64,000 bases of DNA from Malachius bipustulatus. Its lineage: Eukaryota > Arthropoda > Insecta > Coleoptera > Melyridae. Within the stretch, counting starts at the first letter, position 1. Each line of letters starts with the position of its first letter. The notes under the pieces are model-generated. The model searched no databases. It had not been told where the DNA came from and was given only the letters and a program-made list of their open reading frames with translations. The stretch is taken from NCBI GenBank assembly GCA_910589415.1, contig OU342639.1, positions 16,810,268 to 16,874,267 of the forward strand, written 5' to 3'. Below, one piece after another: positions 12,721 through 24,079 of this stretch. A program made the translations under genes and the position numbers.

Positions 12721-14456
12721 GGTATGTATCAATTTCCAACAATAAGAAAATATGGCACCCACAAGCAGAAAAGGGGGTGGGTTGATGTGATGAGCGAGGG
12801 TGAGGGTGGGTATACGGAGAGCGAGGGGCTAATTTTTTATTTTTATAGTCTTAACCAAAAATGGCCCTCTTCGCTGGTTTAATAACGATTAATTAAATTA
12901 ATAATAAATGCTAATTTTGTTATTGCAGAATGTAATATTATTAAATAGATAATCAATAATTAGAATAGTCCAGGATTAAGAATTCAGAAATTGCATGTAC
13001 CTACCTACCTACACACGTATCGTATAATAATAAATAGTAATAGCGACGTTATTATGACCAACTACATTAGGAAATAGGTCTATTAACATTTTTGATCGAT
13101 CCCTCGTCTTATATAGCAAAAATTTACCACTTACTTTACAATTTACATTTTATTTATATAAAATAAATAAACATTATTTCCAGATTGATTGTTATTGTTA
13201 CCCGGTAAAACGTCACTCACTGACAAAATCGAACGTCACCACAGAACAGAACACTAGAAATACAAAACTTACCCTGAAATCACAGAACAGCTGAAATTAT
13301 AGATGTTCCCACAGATAGTAAAATGTACCTAGGTCCTTCTTTTTTCTCACATAATGCATAATAATGTCAAGTTTTAACATTTTATGCAGCAGGTAACCGA
13401 GCCTGTACTTAGGTATAATGTGCAATTTACCGAGTAGGTCAGATAACAACAATAATGTTTGTATTTTTACATTATTAAATTCTCGAAAGATAGGCTACCC
13501 AATATACAGCACTACGGTATTTAAAGTAGTAGCAAGAAGGTAATTACTAACCACGCAGCCTGTGACGTCAGTTAGTTGACAGCTACACGCGGCTGAGCGG
13601 TAATAATAACGTTTAATCCCCATTTATCAGCTTATTTCGACAGTTAGATGTCTCAGTAATTTTAATTAGTTTGACTTGAGTACCTGAGTATCTGACGGCA
13701 AAATGGTTCGTTGTGCGATAATAAGTGGGTGTAAAAATTACAATCACTATAGTGACGTCATGCGCATTGCGGACGAGTTTTAAGTTTCAAGCTGACATAC
13801 TTGTGTAGTTGTATCATGGCTATGGCAACATTGCAGTTGCCTGCTAAAAGAAATCGTACTACTGACATGACTGACAGTACTGACACTGAACTGACATAAT
13901 ATATGCGATTTGAGAAATCGTAAAGCAAATTGAGAGATCTGCTCTTCTCTAAAAGATAAGATAAGTTCTGCTCTGAATTCTGAAAACCAAATACCGAAAT
14001 TAACTTAAACTTAAAAACAGTAAATATTAAAGTTTGTTTTTAATATGTGAAAGTGCATGTAATGTAAATATCGTAATTGTAAAAACATACAATTTTGTGA
14101 TGGAATTTCAGTGGTCTTATTCGGTTTGAGGTACATAATTGGAAAATTGAAGAGAGTACTAGGTTAATAAACAATAATTATGTGAAATTATGTTACCTAC
14201 ACATATTTCATAAAAATAATCCCTTACTAGTGTTTTTATCCTGTTATACTAATAATACTCAAGTCAATTCAGTTAAAAAGTTTAGTACCTACACCCATGT
14301 GTTTATCAGCCACTAAAGGGAGAGCAGAGAGCACTCCATCCAATTTTGCCAACAGAAGTAATAATAGAGGATAATTTCTGGCAATGAATTAAACCTTAGA
14401 AACATCAGCTCAAATAAAATGTAATTTTCTTCACAACCTTCTTGGCAGTAATTACA
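12720..14456 (+). promoter_or_regulatory. Upstream region of TBC1D22, two CRE palindromes
   Basis: Contains two full TGACGTCA palindromes, at 13563-13570 and 13753-13760 (the second followed by TGCGCATTGCG). The sequence becomes transcript-like nearer 14457. In animals TGACGTCA is the binding site of CREB/ATF-type bZIP factors; use here is inferred from position only. The transcription start was not determined. No other gene was seen. Confidence 0.35.
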
Positions 14457-17400
14457 ATGGATCCTAGAAATCAAGATGGAGATAAGGGTTCATTTTGGAA
14501 GAAAAACACAAGAACTGTTCCTGGACGGTATGAAGCTGATTGTCTTGTTCTTTACTGCAACCTGATACTTTATATTAACCATTTACAGTCCAAGTCCTAA
14601 GAAAGAATCAAAACCTAACGCAAAAACTAAACCTACCGGAACAACTTCTTATCAAGATTTCCAGGAGTCAGTAAATGATGCATGGTCTATAGAGGATGAT
14701 GAATTTTATGTTACAACTTCTCAACGTAAGTTACACTCGAGCAATTCAAAAAAAAGTTTGTGAAATGAAAACTTGAATAAAATTATTTTGGATAAAAAAT
14801 CACAACTTTGATTTGTCAGGGAGTTGTGCAATACCAGTGATTCATCATGTTGTAGAAAATTGGAAACAAAAATGGCGTTAGTGATGAAACTGGTGGGTGT
14901 GCTACATGTTTGTAAAGGTCTGAAGCTCCCATGTTTTCTCTGATTGTGGTTTCCAATATTGGAGATGATATGTCACGACCTTTATATAACAATATTATAC
15001 CTGATATATATATCATATATTAGGGTGGTCCTTAAAATCGATGTGGAGCAATTTTAATCGTGATGCCCCTTCATTTAGTTCGAAATAAATTTAAAAAAAA
15101 AGTAGCCAAAATTTCATAACTCATCTTAATAAGAAGACCTAGAACTGTTTTCCCTTTGAATAACCTGGGGTTTTTGCACAATTCGTTTGGATTTTTCCTT
15201 CCAGGCCTCACAAACGTGAAAAAATCCAAGAACTATGCAAATTGCATATAAAGTAGTTTGCCAATTATTATTAATACCTTATCATAAGATTTAATAAATT
15301 TAAAATCAAGAATACAAACAATCAAAATTTCCAAAAATGAAAAATAGATTTCTGAGATTTTAATAAGCTTTTCTGTATTCTCAGATATATTACAATGAGA
15401 ATCTATGCAAGTTCCTATTTGTATATTTTTTCATAGTTTTTATACGTACAGCTAGTCATATCGCGAAAAAACAAAGATCAATTAATTTTATTAATATAAG
15501 AAAAAGAACAATAAATGTTTTGCCACACTTGTGAGGCCTCCGCTAGTGCCTCGTCTCCACAATCTGCATGCGCCCTTGCAAAAAGACATTTTCTTGTTTT
15601 GATTACAAATTTTCTTGGTGTGTATGTAATACAGAAAACTTTTTCCCTTAACAAATTTTTTTGGTGAATGTTAAGAACAGCGGCCACTCGCACTCCCACA
15701 TACTATATATACCACGCGATAGGCCTACTCACTAGGAACATAGTGGTATAAATCTTATCCGCCGGTAATGTATAATAAGGGAGCTATAGGTATAGGGTCT
15801 AGAAGAAAACGTGTGAAAATTATAACTAATACGGATCTGGCAGTAGGTAGGTAATACACGCGAGTAGCAGCTGTTGAAACTAAGGTCACTGACATCGCCG
15901 GATGAAGCAGGTTGTGTCAAGGCCATCGACTGAAACAAGCGAGCTCAACTTGAATAGTGTAAGCGCTAAAAATAGGTCAACCGGATGGCCTGGCTCATTG
16001 AACGACATGAACGCTCGTAGGCAGGTAGGGACTTCCCCGCGATACCAGCCGGTAGAGGTGGGGAACGTCGTTTGCTGCGGACGAATCAAACAGGGAGGAA
16101 AAGACTGGCAGTCTGATTTAGCTAACGCCGGAGGACGGATCATTTTATATTCATATTATTTACGATTGTTCACTTTTCCTTTCATATACGGTCTACATTA
16201 AAATACGTTCACATTTCCATTTGTGCCTTTTAATAGAGACTCGCAATCGTATCGGAAAGAGGAGGTCGAAGCGATCGTATCTACCCATCAAAACGAAAAA
16301 AATGCAGTGAGATTGTAATACGTGTACGGGGTGTGAGATAAGTGATGGAGCGGGGTATGTTTTGTTTGCGGACGAGCGGGACAGTTTTTCCTTGCCCTAA
16401 CAAATTGTCAACTGGTGTAACCGGAATATTATTATGGAATTACATCAGGTGAGTGTATAATTAATTTTCGATAAATGCGTAAATCGTTCTCGTAATGCAC
16501 TGTATTTTGTTGCTTGGGAAAGGACAAAACAATGGGAGGGGAAATGAGGTAGGATAGGGGGGGGGGGGGACAAGGGGAAGTAGGCTACCACAAAAAGATG
16601 TAATATTGTGCAATATTATGCGCAACGGTACGCATTGAAATTTAAACGGCGACAGGGACGGACTGAGGAAGCTATCTGCAAGCGGTGATGCCTTTCTGCT
16701 CGGATGACCTTAACGAAGCGTCTCTCTGTTAGAGAAAAGTGACCTTAGTTTTAAAGTGATCTTAATAGAAGTGCTCAAAACTAGCGAAAATAGAATCTAG
16801 TGCGTGTATTTTACCCACCCAGCAGCACCCCTATTCGCTCCACGGTCCCGTGAGTTTGTTGGGATAACACCGGGAAAAACACCTTCAAAATGTGAAACTA
16901 CATAAAAATCGCAACAGAATAGTGTAAAAATCGCAAGTCAATGCGAGTGGCCGCTCTCCTTAACATTTACCGTATATTTTTTCATAGTTTTTATACGTAC
17001 AGCTAGTCATATCGCGAAAAAACAAAGATCAATTAATTTTATTAATATAAGAAAAAGAACAATAAATGTTTTGCCACACTTGTGAGGCCTCCGCTAGTGC
17101 CTCGTCTCCACAATCTGCATGTGCCCTTGCAAAAAGACATTTTCTTGTTTTGATTACAAATTTTCTTGGCGTGTATGTAATACAGAAAACTTTTTCCCTT
17201 GACAAATTTTTTTAAATTAAATTATTTATAATATATTTCAGGCTGTGATATTTATTTTATTCTATTGGCGGTACTCCATATGACACATTTGACATTTCAG
17301 TAATATTCAGTGCTACCAATGCAAAATCTTTCATTAAAATCCCTATTTTCATTTCATATGTCGACAGGAAAATGACGTTTTTCGTCTGGAATATAATCAA

Positions 17401-20400
17401 TGATTCTTAGACGGAGGCTGAAAAAAGTATTCCTGATACTTTTGAAAACAGGGATTTTTAATGAAAGATTTTGCATTGGTAGCACTGAATAATACTGAAA
17501 CGTCAAATGTGTCATGGAGTCCTCGCCGCTAATAGAAGAAAATAAATTTCCGAGCCAAAAATGTATTATCAAAAATTTTGTCAAGCGAAAAAGTTTTGTG
17601 TATTACACTTACACTCCAAGAAAATGTTACAATATTTATTTGTATCACCCTGTGTGGTTGAGGTACCCATCAGGCGCATCCCAGGTGGCAGATAGGGAAT
17701 GGCTTTACAGTGATCAATAGTGAGTAAGGTTAGCAGCGGTGATAGAGATCGCCGGATTTAAAACTCCAGACTGGCAGCTCAAAAAGCCCTGCCGCGGACC
17801 ACCTCCCCCAACCTAGTTGTCGTGTCGTGACTAAATGTTTGCAGTTTGCACAGGGGTTATAACGATGCCGGAGAACGTCCGAACGTGGACTCTCTGAAAG
17901 ACGGTAAAACTCTGTTGTCGAGGTCACATCTCGCGAACAGAGGAATACAGGGGTCTAGGCTTTACCGCCTGGACCAAAAGGAGACAACCTTTAAAAACCT
18001 AAATCCTACGGCGGGAACCCAGGCAAAAAGGATGCGTGGCTGAATAGTAGATCAGTCCCTTCTGGATTCAACCTCGAAGAAGTGGCGCACCTTCGAAAAT
18101 AAATGCCTACCATACGTATGGAGCTCTGCGAATGGTATTTCATTAATAGCTCCATTGCTCGTGGGCCATATGGACCAAGACACACCTAATTCAAAAAGGG
18201 AAGGGGATTCTGAAAAGAAAGACCCACAGAAAAAACTCTCAGGAGCCGCTCGCAGGAAACTGAGAAAATAGTAGAAACTACAAAACTAGGGGGAAACTGG
18301 AGAACCTAGAAAGCTAGGGTTGAAGGTGAACCCCAGTGTAACAAAACCCGGGACCAGCAAGGAACCGGAACAACGTAAAAGAAGGAGAACCTGCACCAAG
18401 GTTCTCAGGAGTGCAGCTTAGAGGAGACTTTCTCATGGCTTCCTGCGCTGACCAGGCCACAGAGGACTGGCTGGTGCGGGTGGTCAGGGAAATGGAACCC
18501 TGGTCAGGAGCGAAACTCGGCACCAAGGACGTTCCGAAACCTATAAGAGCACCAGTGTGGATACCAGGGACCCAAGAGAAACCAGAAAAAAAAAATTAAA
18601 AAAGACTGGGAATTCAAAACCAGGGATTAAAAACCAAAAACGTGGATCCTAGTGGACAGAAAACCTGACACAAAAGGCCAACAACTAATTTTCCTCATGG
18701 GAGAAAATAGAGCAACTTCAATGCAGACCTTACCTAAACCTAACTGGGGTGCTGTTCAAGAGACTAGATGGGTAAAGGGCAGAGGGAGCAGAGAAGATGT
18801 AACTGAAAAACTCAGTAAACACCGGCTGAGATGGGCAGTTGGACTTCTAACAGGACACTGCTCACTAATAAAATGTGGATCCTTTTGGACAGAAAACCTG
18901 ACACAAAAGGCCAACAACTAATTTTCCTCATGGGAGAAAATAGAGCAACTTCAATGCAGACCTTACCTAAACCTAACTGGGGTGCTGTTCAAGCGACTAG
19001 GTGGGGAAAGTGAAGAGGGAGCAGAGAAGATGTAACTGAAAAAGCTGAGTAAGCACCAGCTGAGATGGGCAATTGGACTTCTAACAGGACACTGCTCGCT
19101 AATTACACCTCTCAATAATAGGAGTGAAAAATATCCCGGATTGCAGGAGATGCGGGGAGGGGGAGGAAACCCCATACCACCTAATGTGTGAATGCCCAGC
19201 ACTAGAGGGAACTAGACTTCTAGTATTTGGGACCGAAATGGCAGAACCAAAAGAAATAGAACAAGCACCCATTGGACTCGTTCTGAAATACTTTCGGGAG
19301 ACGGGACTGATGAGCTAATTATATCCAAAGGGGTACAATAAGCGCAAGCTTCAATACAAGGGCTTTGAACCTACCCTAGAAGTAATAATAATAATATTTG
19401 TATCACAAAACAAGAAAATGTCGTTTTGCAAGGTCGAACGCAGATTGTGGAGACGATGAAGCGTCAGCCGAGGCCTCACAAGCATGGTAAAACAATTATT
19501 GTTCTTCTTTTTCTATTTTAATAAATTTAATTATTGATCTTTGTTTTTTCGCGATATGACTAGCTGTAGTATAAAAACGATGAAAAAATATTTAAATATT
19601 AGGAACTTGCATAGATTCTCATTGTAATATATCTGAGAATACAGAAAAGCTTATTAGAATCTCAGAAATCTATTTTCCCTCATTTTTTAATTTTCTGAAA
19701 TTTTCATCCTTTGTTTTATTGACTTTATTATAATGTGTTAATGATAATTGGCATATAAAGTACTATTACTTTACATGCAGTTCGCATGGTTTTTAGATTT
19801 TTTTTGTGTTTGTGAGGCCTGGAAAAAAATAGAAAGAAATTGTGCAAAAACTTTATGTTATTCAAAGGGAAAACAGTTCGTGGTTACCGGCACGTTTTCT
19901 TATTAAGATGGAGCTCTGAAATTTTGGCTACTGTTTTTTTCATTTATTTTGAACTAAATAAAGGGGCGTTGCGATTAAAATTAAAATTGATTTTAAGGAT
20001 CCCCCTAATATATATATATTACCGACAAGCACGTCAAGATGTATCGATTGATTCCAGTTTTCATTGCTTTTAAGAGACTCGATTTTTCGTACGAAATTTT
20101 TTTTTATTGAAATTTAAATAAAAGCCCCATTTTCTGGAAGTTTGGTCAGGGGGTGAATCAACATGAAATCAGTTGTTCCTCTCTATGTAGTTGTCCTCTG
20201 TCTATATTTTCGAGACAGAGCAACGGACTTTAGTCTTGTTACATAATTAGAAACAAAAAGATAAGATGAAATTGAAAATACTTGAGCAAAATTGTGCTTA
20301 TAAATATAAATTTGTAGATGAAATTTTTTATTTGTGTAAATTGATAACAGTTTATGAAACATGACTATTTTCATAAAATACGTATTTACTCGTAAACATG

Positions 20401-22832
20401 TATTTTACAGTATGCTTTATTATTATTATTATTATTATTATTTATTTGCCACCAGCTACACATTTCAGGGTTATAACAACTTATATTTGTTATTTGACGT
20501 TATTTTTATTACGATTTTTAGTGGCATGTAAAGTGCCAAATGAAATTCAAAAATGTTTGAATTTTGAGTCTTATTTATATGAAATTTAAAAGCCAAACTT
20601 GAACTTAAAGGAGGTGGTTGTTCTCTTGATGCTGCAATACGAATCAAGTTCAGGTTATATCACTCATTTATTCTTTATGAAATGCTTTAATTTTTTTAGT
20701 ATCAGTTCTATAAAAGATTTATTGCCATTAAACTGCTATTCTGTCTTCTTGTGGCTTATAACAAAATTCAATGTTTCTAGATTATTTACTAAAAAAAAGT
20801 CCCCTATTGAAATTGTAATTGATTCCGGGCTGTTTTGCCGTGGTCCACGGAGATTTCTTCCGAATGTTTCGTCTACAGCTGAGTTAGACATCATCAGCGG
20901 TGCGCAAACGCTTCCACTCCTTGTGCTCACTGACTGCCCGGCTGGAAGAGCACTCTATAACAGCCCGGAGTCAATTATGGCATTTGAAGCCATTCGTAAA
21001 AGCGTACACACATCAAAGCCGTATGTCTACATAACAGGTCGACTTCCTCTAAAAAAATTCTGAAGATTTAAAAATTGAGAATTTCAATATGGAAATCAAA
21101 TTTAAACATTTAGAGACAAATTATGAAGTTAAATTTAGACCCAGTTTCAGTTAAGAAATGTATGTCTACATAACAGGTCGACTTCCTCTAAAAAAATTCT
21201 GAAGATTTAAAAATTGAGAATTTCGATATGGAAATCAAATTTAAACATTTAGAGACAAATTATGAAGTTAAATTTAGACCCAGTTTCAGTTAAGAAATTA
21301 AGTTGAAACAATTGTTGTTGTGATCATCCGAATACTAAAATATATAAATCTTAAAAAAAAATAATGATAAATGAAGCCCGCGAATAATTTCCAGCTACGA
21401 TGCAGTCTTTAAAAATGTTCAGGAAATATTAAAAGTTTATGTACTCTCGGTTTGAAAGGTAATTTATTGAGAGTTAAATTGACATCTTGGCAAGTATTAC
21501 ATGTTAGTTTAAAAATGTTGAAAATAATGATTAATGACGGATCAATTTTTGCACAAACTACAAACAAAAGCACATTTTAATCACACTTTGAATTTATTAA
21601 AAACTCATTGAACTCTAATCCTTTCAGATATGAAAATATCAAAGAAAGTGTCAGACTCAGCTGCTCTAAATGTTCTCAACACCCACCGTTCAACATCTGA
21701 AGATTGTGAAAATTCAACTAATAAAAGCAATGAAAACGATCAGAGAAGTGAACATAATAGTACTAAACCGAATCGGATATTTCCAGGTCGCCCCTTTCAA
21801 GTATACTGCCAAAATCCTCCACCAGACGAAGACAACGAATCAAAACTGGAGCGATTTGAGCATTTACTCGCCAATTCGCCTAGTCTTCAGGAGCTTTGTA
21901 AACTCAGCTGGTCTGGCATCCCTGTGAAAGTACGAGCGATCGTCTGGCGCTTACTCTCTGGCTACTTGCCAATAAATTTAGAAAGACGCGAGGGCGTTTT
22001 AGATAGAAAACGACAAGATTATTGGACTTTGGTCGAGAAGTATTATTACACTGACCACGATGAAGGTAATCGTGAGATACAACATCAGATTAACATCGAT
22101 GTGCCAAGGATGAATCCTACAGTTCCGCTCTTCCAACAAAAAACCGTTCAGAGAATGTTCGAGAGGATTTTATTTATTTGGTCAATTAGACATCCGGCAT
22201 CAGGATATGTGCAGGGTATTAATGATTTGGTTACGCCGTTCTATATTGTTTTTCTACAGGAATATCTAGACGATAATCAAGCTTTTGAAACTTACTGTGT
22301 TGATGCTTTAAGCGGAGAAGATTTGAAGATAATCGAGGCAGATTCATTTTGGTGTTTATCAAAATTTCTAGATGGTATTCAAGATAATTATGTATTTGCT
22401 CAGATAGGGATACAGAAGAAAGTACACCAGTTAGAAGATTTAATTAAACGTGTCGACCAAGTGTTGCATAATCACTTGAAGCAACACAACGTCAGCTATT
22501 TACAGTTTTCTTTTCGTTGGTTAAATAATTTATTGACGAGAGAGCTTCCTCTTCGTTGCACTATAAGACTGTGGGACACTTACCTTGCAGAAAGTGATTG
22601 TTTCGCAACGTTCCAGTTGTACGTTTGTGCCGCTTTTCTATTAAATTGGAAGAGCGATTTGATGAAGCAGAACGACTTTCAGGGACTACTCTTGTTGCTC
22701 CAGAATTTGCCTACACACTCTTGGACCAGTTCTCAAATTAGTATATTAGTCGCTGAAGCTTACAAACTGAAAGTTATGTTTGCTGATGCACCTAACCACT
22801 TGCAAAACAATTCCTCTTCTGGAAACAGCTGA
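14457..22832 (+). CDS. TBC1D22: TBC1 domain family member 22-like Rab-GAP
   Basis: Three coding exons join in phase: 14457-14527, 14589-14725 and 21628-22832, giving 470 aa. The N-terminus (GSFWKKNTRTVPGR, then DFQESVNDAWSIEDDEF) matches the conserved FWK...PG and FQEFES...DAW...DD blocks of TBC1D22A/B. The Ser/Asn-rich linker (about 71-135) is poorly conserved. The TBC domain runs from about residue 165 (WSGIPVKVRAIVW) to about 455, with the arginine finger in IDVPR (R230) and the glutamine finger in YVQG (Q265), so GAP catalysis looks intact. The C-terminal FADAPNH signature is present. The family acts as Rab GTPase-activating proteins, linked to the Golgi in vertebrates. Intron 1 is 61 nt with GT-AG ends. 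Intron 2 is 6.9 kb and filled with transposons. The start codon was chosen from homology; human paralogues are slightly longer (about 500-517 aa). Confidence 0.95.
15418..15660. repeat. Direct repeat B, copy 1
   Basis: The inner part of the left arm (GTATATTTTTTCATAG...). It recurs almost unchanged, with only a few differences, at 16972-17212 in the same orientation, and as a more diverged inverted copy at 17575-17636 plus 19407-19590. Confidence 0.85.
15664..16970. mobile_element. Nested TIR element X, 1.3 kb
   Basis: The ends are inverted copies: left GTGAATGTTAAGAACAGCGG and right the complement of GTAAATGTTAAGGAGAGCGG, extending through GCCACTCGCA. The interior is relatively GC-rich, with a G homopolymer near 16558-16570 and open frames that match nothing I recognise (for example 15902-16201). 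It lies exactly between two copies of direct repeat B. Confidence 0.6.
16972..17212. repeat. Direct repeat B, copy 2
   Basis: Nearly identical to 15418-15660 over about 240 bp, same strand. The few differences include TGTGCCC for TGCGCCC and CTTGGCG for CTTGGTG. Confidence 0.85.
17260..17538. mobile_element. Small fold-back element
   Basis: Arms of about 85-100 bp are inverted copies. Both contain ATGACACATTTGAC, ATTCAGTGCTACCAATGCAA and TCTTTCATTAAAA. No coding content. Confidence 0.7.
17649..19394 (+). mobile_element. Internally deleted LINE with (TAA)n tail
   Basis: Bounded by a 12-bp target duplication, TATTTGTATCAC, at 17637-17648 and 19395-19406. The 3' end is a short TAA repeat, as in I-type LINEs. 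Near the 3' end (19124-19318) the frame encodes a C-X2-C-X8-H-X2-C motif (CRRCGEGEETPYHLMCEC) followed by PALEGTR, typical of the end of ORF2 in RNase-H-bearing non-LTR elements. The preceding frames carry an LTGHCSL-like RNase H end. Reverse transcriptase and endonuclease are missing, so this is a defective copy. The 17649-18400 part is probably 5' leader or ORF1. It inserted into the right arm of the 15022-20013 element. Confidence 0.85.
18642..19104 (+). repeat. Two tandem 233-bp units inside the LINE
   Basis: The segment starting GTGGATCC at 18642 recurs at 18875 with few changes. Both units run through GACACAAAAGGCCAACAACT to GCTGAGATGGGCARTTGGAC and the ACAGGACACTGCTC block, so the RNase H-end coding region is duplicated. 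Confidence 0.85.
20810..20900. repeat. Conserved interspersed repeat, copy 1
   Basis: ATTGATTCCGGGCTGTT..., GTGGTCCA(C/T)GGAGATTT, GTTTCGTCTACAGC and TAGACATCATCAGC blocks occur in the same order at 28058-28150. The family is not certain. At the second site it lies next to a reverse-transcriptase remnant. Confidence 0.7.
21021..21299 (+). repeat. Tandem 139-bp duplication
   Basis: A unit beginning GTATGTCTACATAACAGG occurs at 21021 and again at 21160, nearly identical to the end (CAGTTTCAGTTAAGAAAT). The near-identity implies a recent duplication. The first unit overlaps the end of an open frame, but no gene is inferred. Confidence 0.9.
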
Positions 22833-23490
22833 TTCAGCTTGTGGTTATACTTCTTAATCGGAACAATTTAAAATTAAACAACTTAATTTTAATCGGCGAT
22901 AAAAAACTGTTTAATTTTAAATAAGTTTGATTGTTTTTTTTTTTCTTATGTATATTGATTCATCTGGTGCAAACTCATCTGTTTAACTTGTAAATATTAG
23001 CCGAAGTATTTTTCTATTACATAAAATGTAGAATTTTTCAAAATGTACTCATACATATAAGATCAAAAAAGTCCTGTAATTGATAATGGTTTCACGTTAT
23101 TTATCGAATATATTACAGGAAAAATCTTTAATTTTAATTGTTATTTTTATGATGACATAATGTAAGCATCTAGTTACTGATATACTGTCTGCCACGTTGC
23201 CCCTGCATGCACGTTGTACGTGTACCTGTTAATGTTGAAAGTGCATGGTTTCCTATTAACATTATATTATTAATTTATCAATCAATAGATAACGCAGGCA
23301 AGGCAGGTGCCTACTTACCTGATTTAAACCATTTCACAGTAAATGCAAATAAAATAAATAGATTACATTACATAATACTACTAGTTTTTTTTCTTTCGTT
23401 TATTTATAATTTATAAAATAAATTTGTGGTATTTATTTAACTCTTAACATTATTATATTATGTATTATTGAACCACTGAAGATTATATAA
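22833..23490 (+). other. TBC1D22 3' region
   Basis: Likely 3' UTR and downstream DNA. A variant poly(A) signal (ATTAAA) occurs near 22873 but no strong canonical site was picked. Nothing else recognised. Confidence 0.4.
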
Positions 23491-23494
23491 ATAT

Positions 23495-24079
23495 ATGAGA
23501 TTTTCTTGGGATTATGGGATTCAGGTTCTATTTCAATTGCCACCATAGGTTCCCTTTTACAGAACAAATTAGAAAACTTTCGCACAGCATGTGAGGTGAA
23601 ACTGAAGATATGGACGGTACCGTTTCATCCTGATTAGGGATTCATCAGCATGTCACATAATGTCACACACCACACATACTATGCAAAAGCTTGGAACTAA
23701 TATTTAGTCTTAACTGGTGTTTGATAGTGTTGTAGTGACTTGTAATTTTTAATGTTTAGTAGGAAACCAGAGAAACATGCTCGTTCTCATTATACCTTGC
23801 ATTCAGAAATGCCACTGATTTTGCAGCTTTTACTCAATAGCACAGAGCTTTTGAAGAGTCGCACTTTGATTCCTATAAATATACCTACCTACATCAATTA
23901 TTTTAAAACTGAATTCCTGACTGATATGACATGGTGATGAATCCCTAATAAGGACGAAACGGTACCGTCCATGTATTCAGTTTCACCTCACAGGCTGTGC
24001 GAAAGTTTTCTAATTCGTTTTGTAAGAGGAACCTATGGCAATTGAATTATTAGAATCTAAATCCCAAGAAATTCTCGTA
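23495..24079. mobile_element. 0.6-kb TIR element
   Basis: Arms of about 155 bp (23495-23650 and 23925-24079) are inverted copies: GAGATTTTCTTGGGAT at the ends, then AACTTTCGCACAG and GGACGGTACCGTTTC blocks. The interior has no recognisable protein. Confidence 0.8.

Larger units (their letters stand above)
15022..20013. mobile_element. Large TIR element in TBC1D22 intron 2
   Basis: Inverted arms of roughly 600 bp: left 15022-15660 (begins AGGGTGGTCCTTAAAATC) and right about 17575-17636 plus 19407-20013 (ends with the complement of AGGGGGATCCTTAAAATC). The right arm is split by a LINE (17649-19394). Interior insertions at 15664-16970 and 17260-17538 account for most of the middle. No transposase frame was seen. 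Both flanks are (AT)n, so the target duplication cannot be read. Termini AG...CT with long arms are also typical of Polintons, but no Polinton genes are present. Confidence 0.65.
20014..21620. other. Rest of TBC1D22 intron 2
   Basis: AT-rich. It holds a TTA microsatellite (about 20419-20441), a conserved repeat block (20810-20900) and a 139-bp tandem duplication (21021-21299). No exon was found. The 154-aa open frame at 20599-21063 spans the repeat block and is not considered a gene. Confidence 0.5.

Noticed and set aside
15902..16201. 99-aa frame in element X as a transposase
   Set aside because: No DDE, helix-turn-helix or other motif is visible, and the opposite strand is open over the same bases.
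15022..20013. Calling the large TIR element a Polinton
   Set aside because: No polymerase B, integrase, ATPase or capsid gene was seen, and the 6-bp duplication cannot be read in the AT-repeat flanks.
20599..21063. 154-aa open frame as a host gene
   Set aside because: It spans an interspersed repeat block also present at 28058, has no family motif, and ends in a tandem duplication inside an intron.
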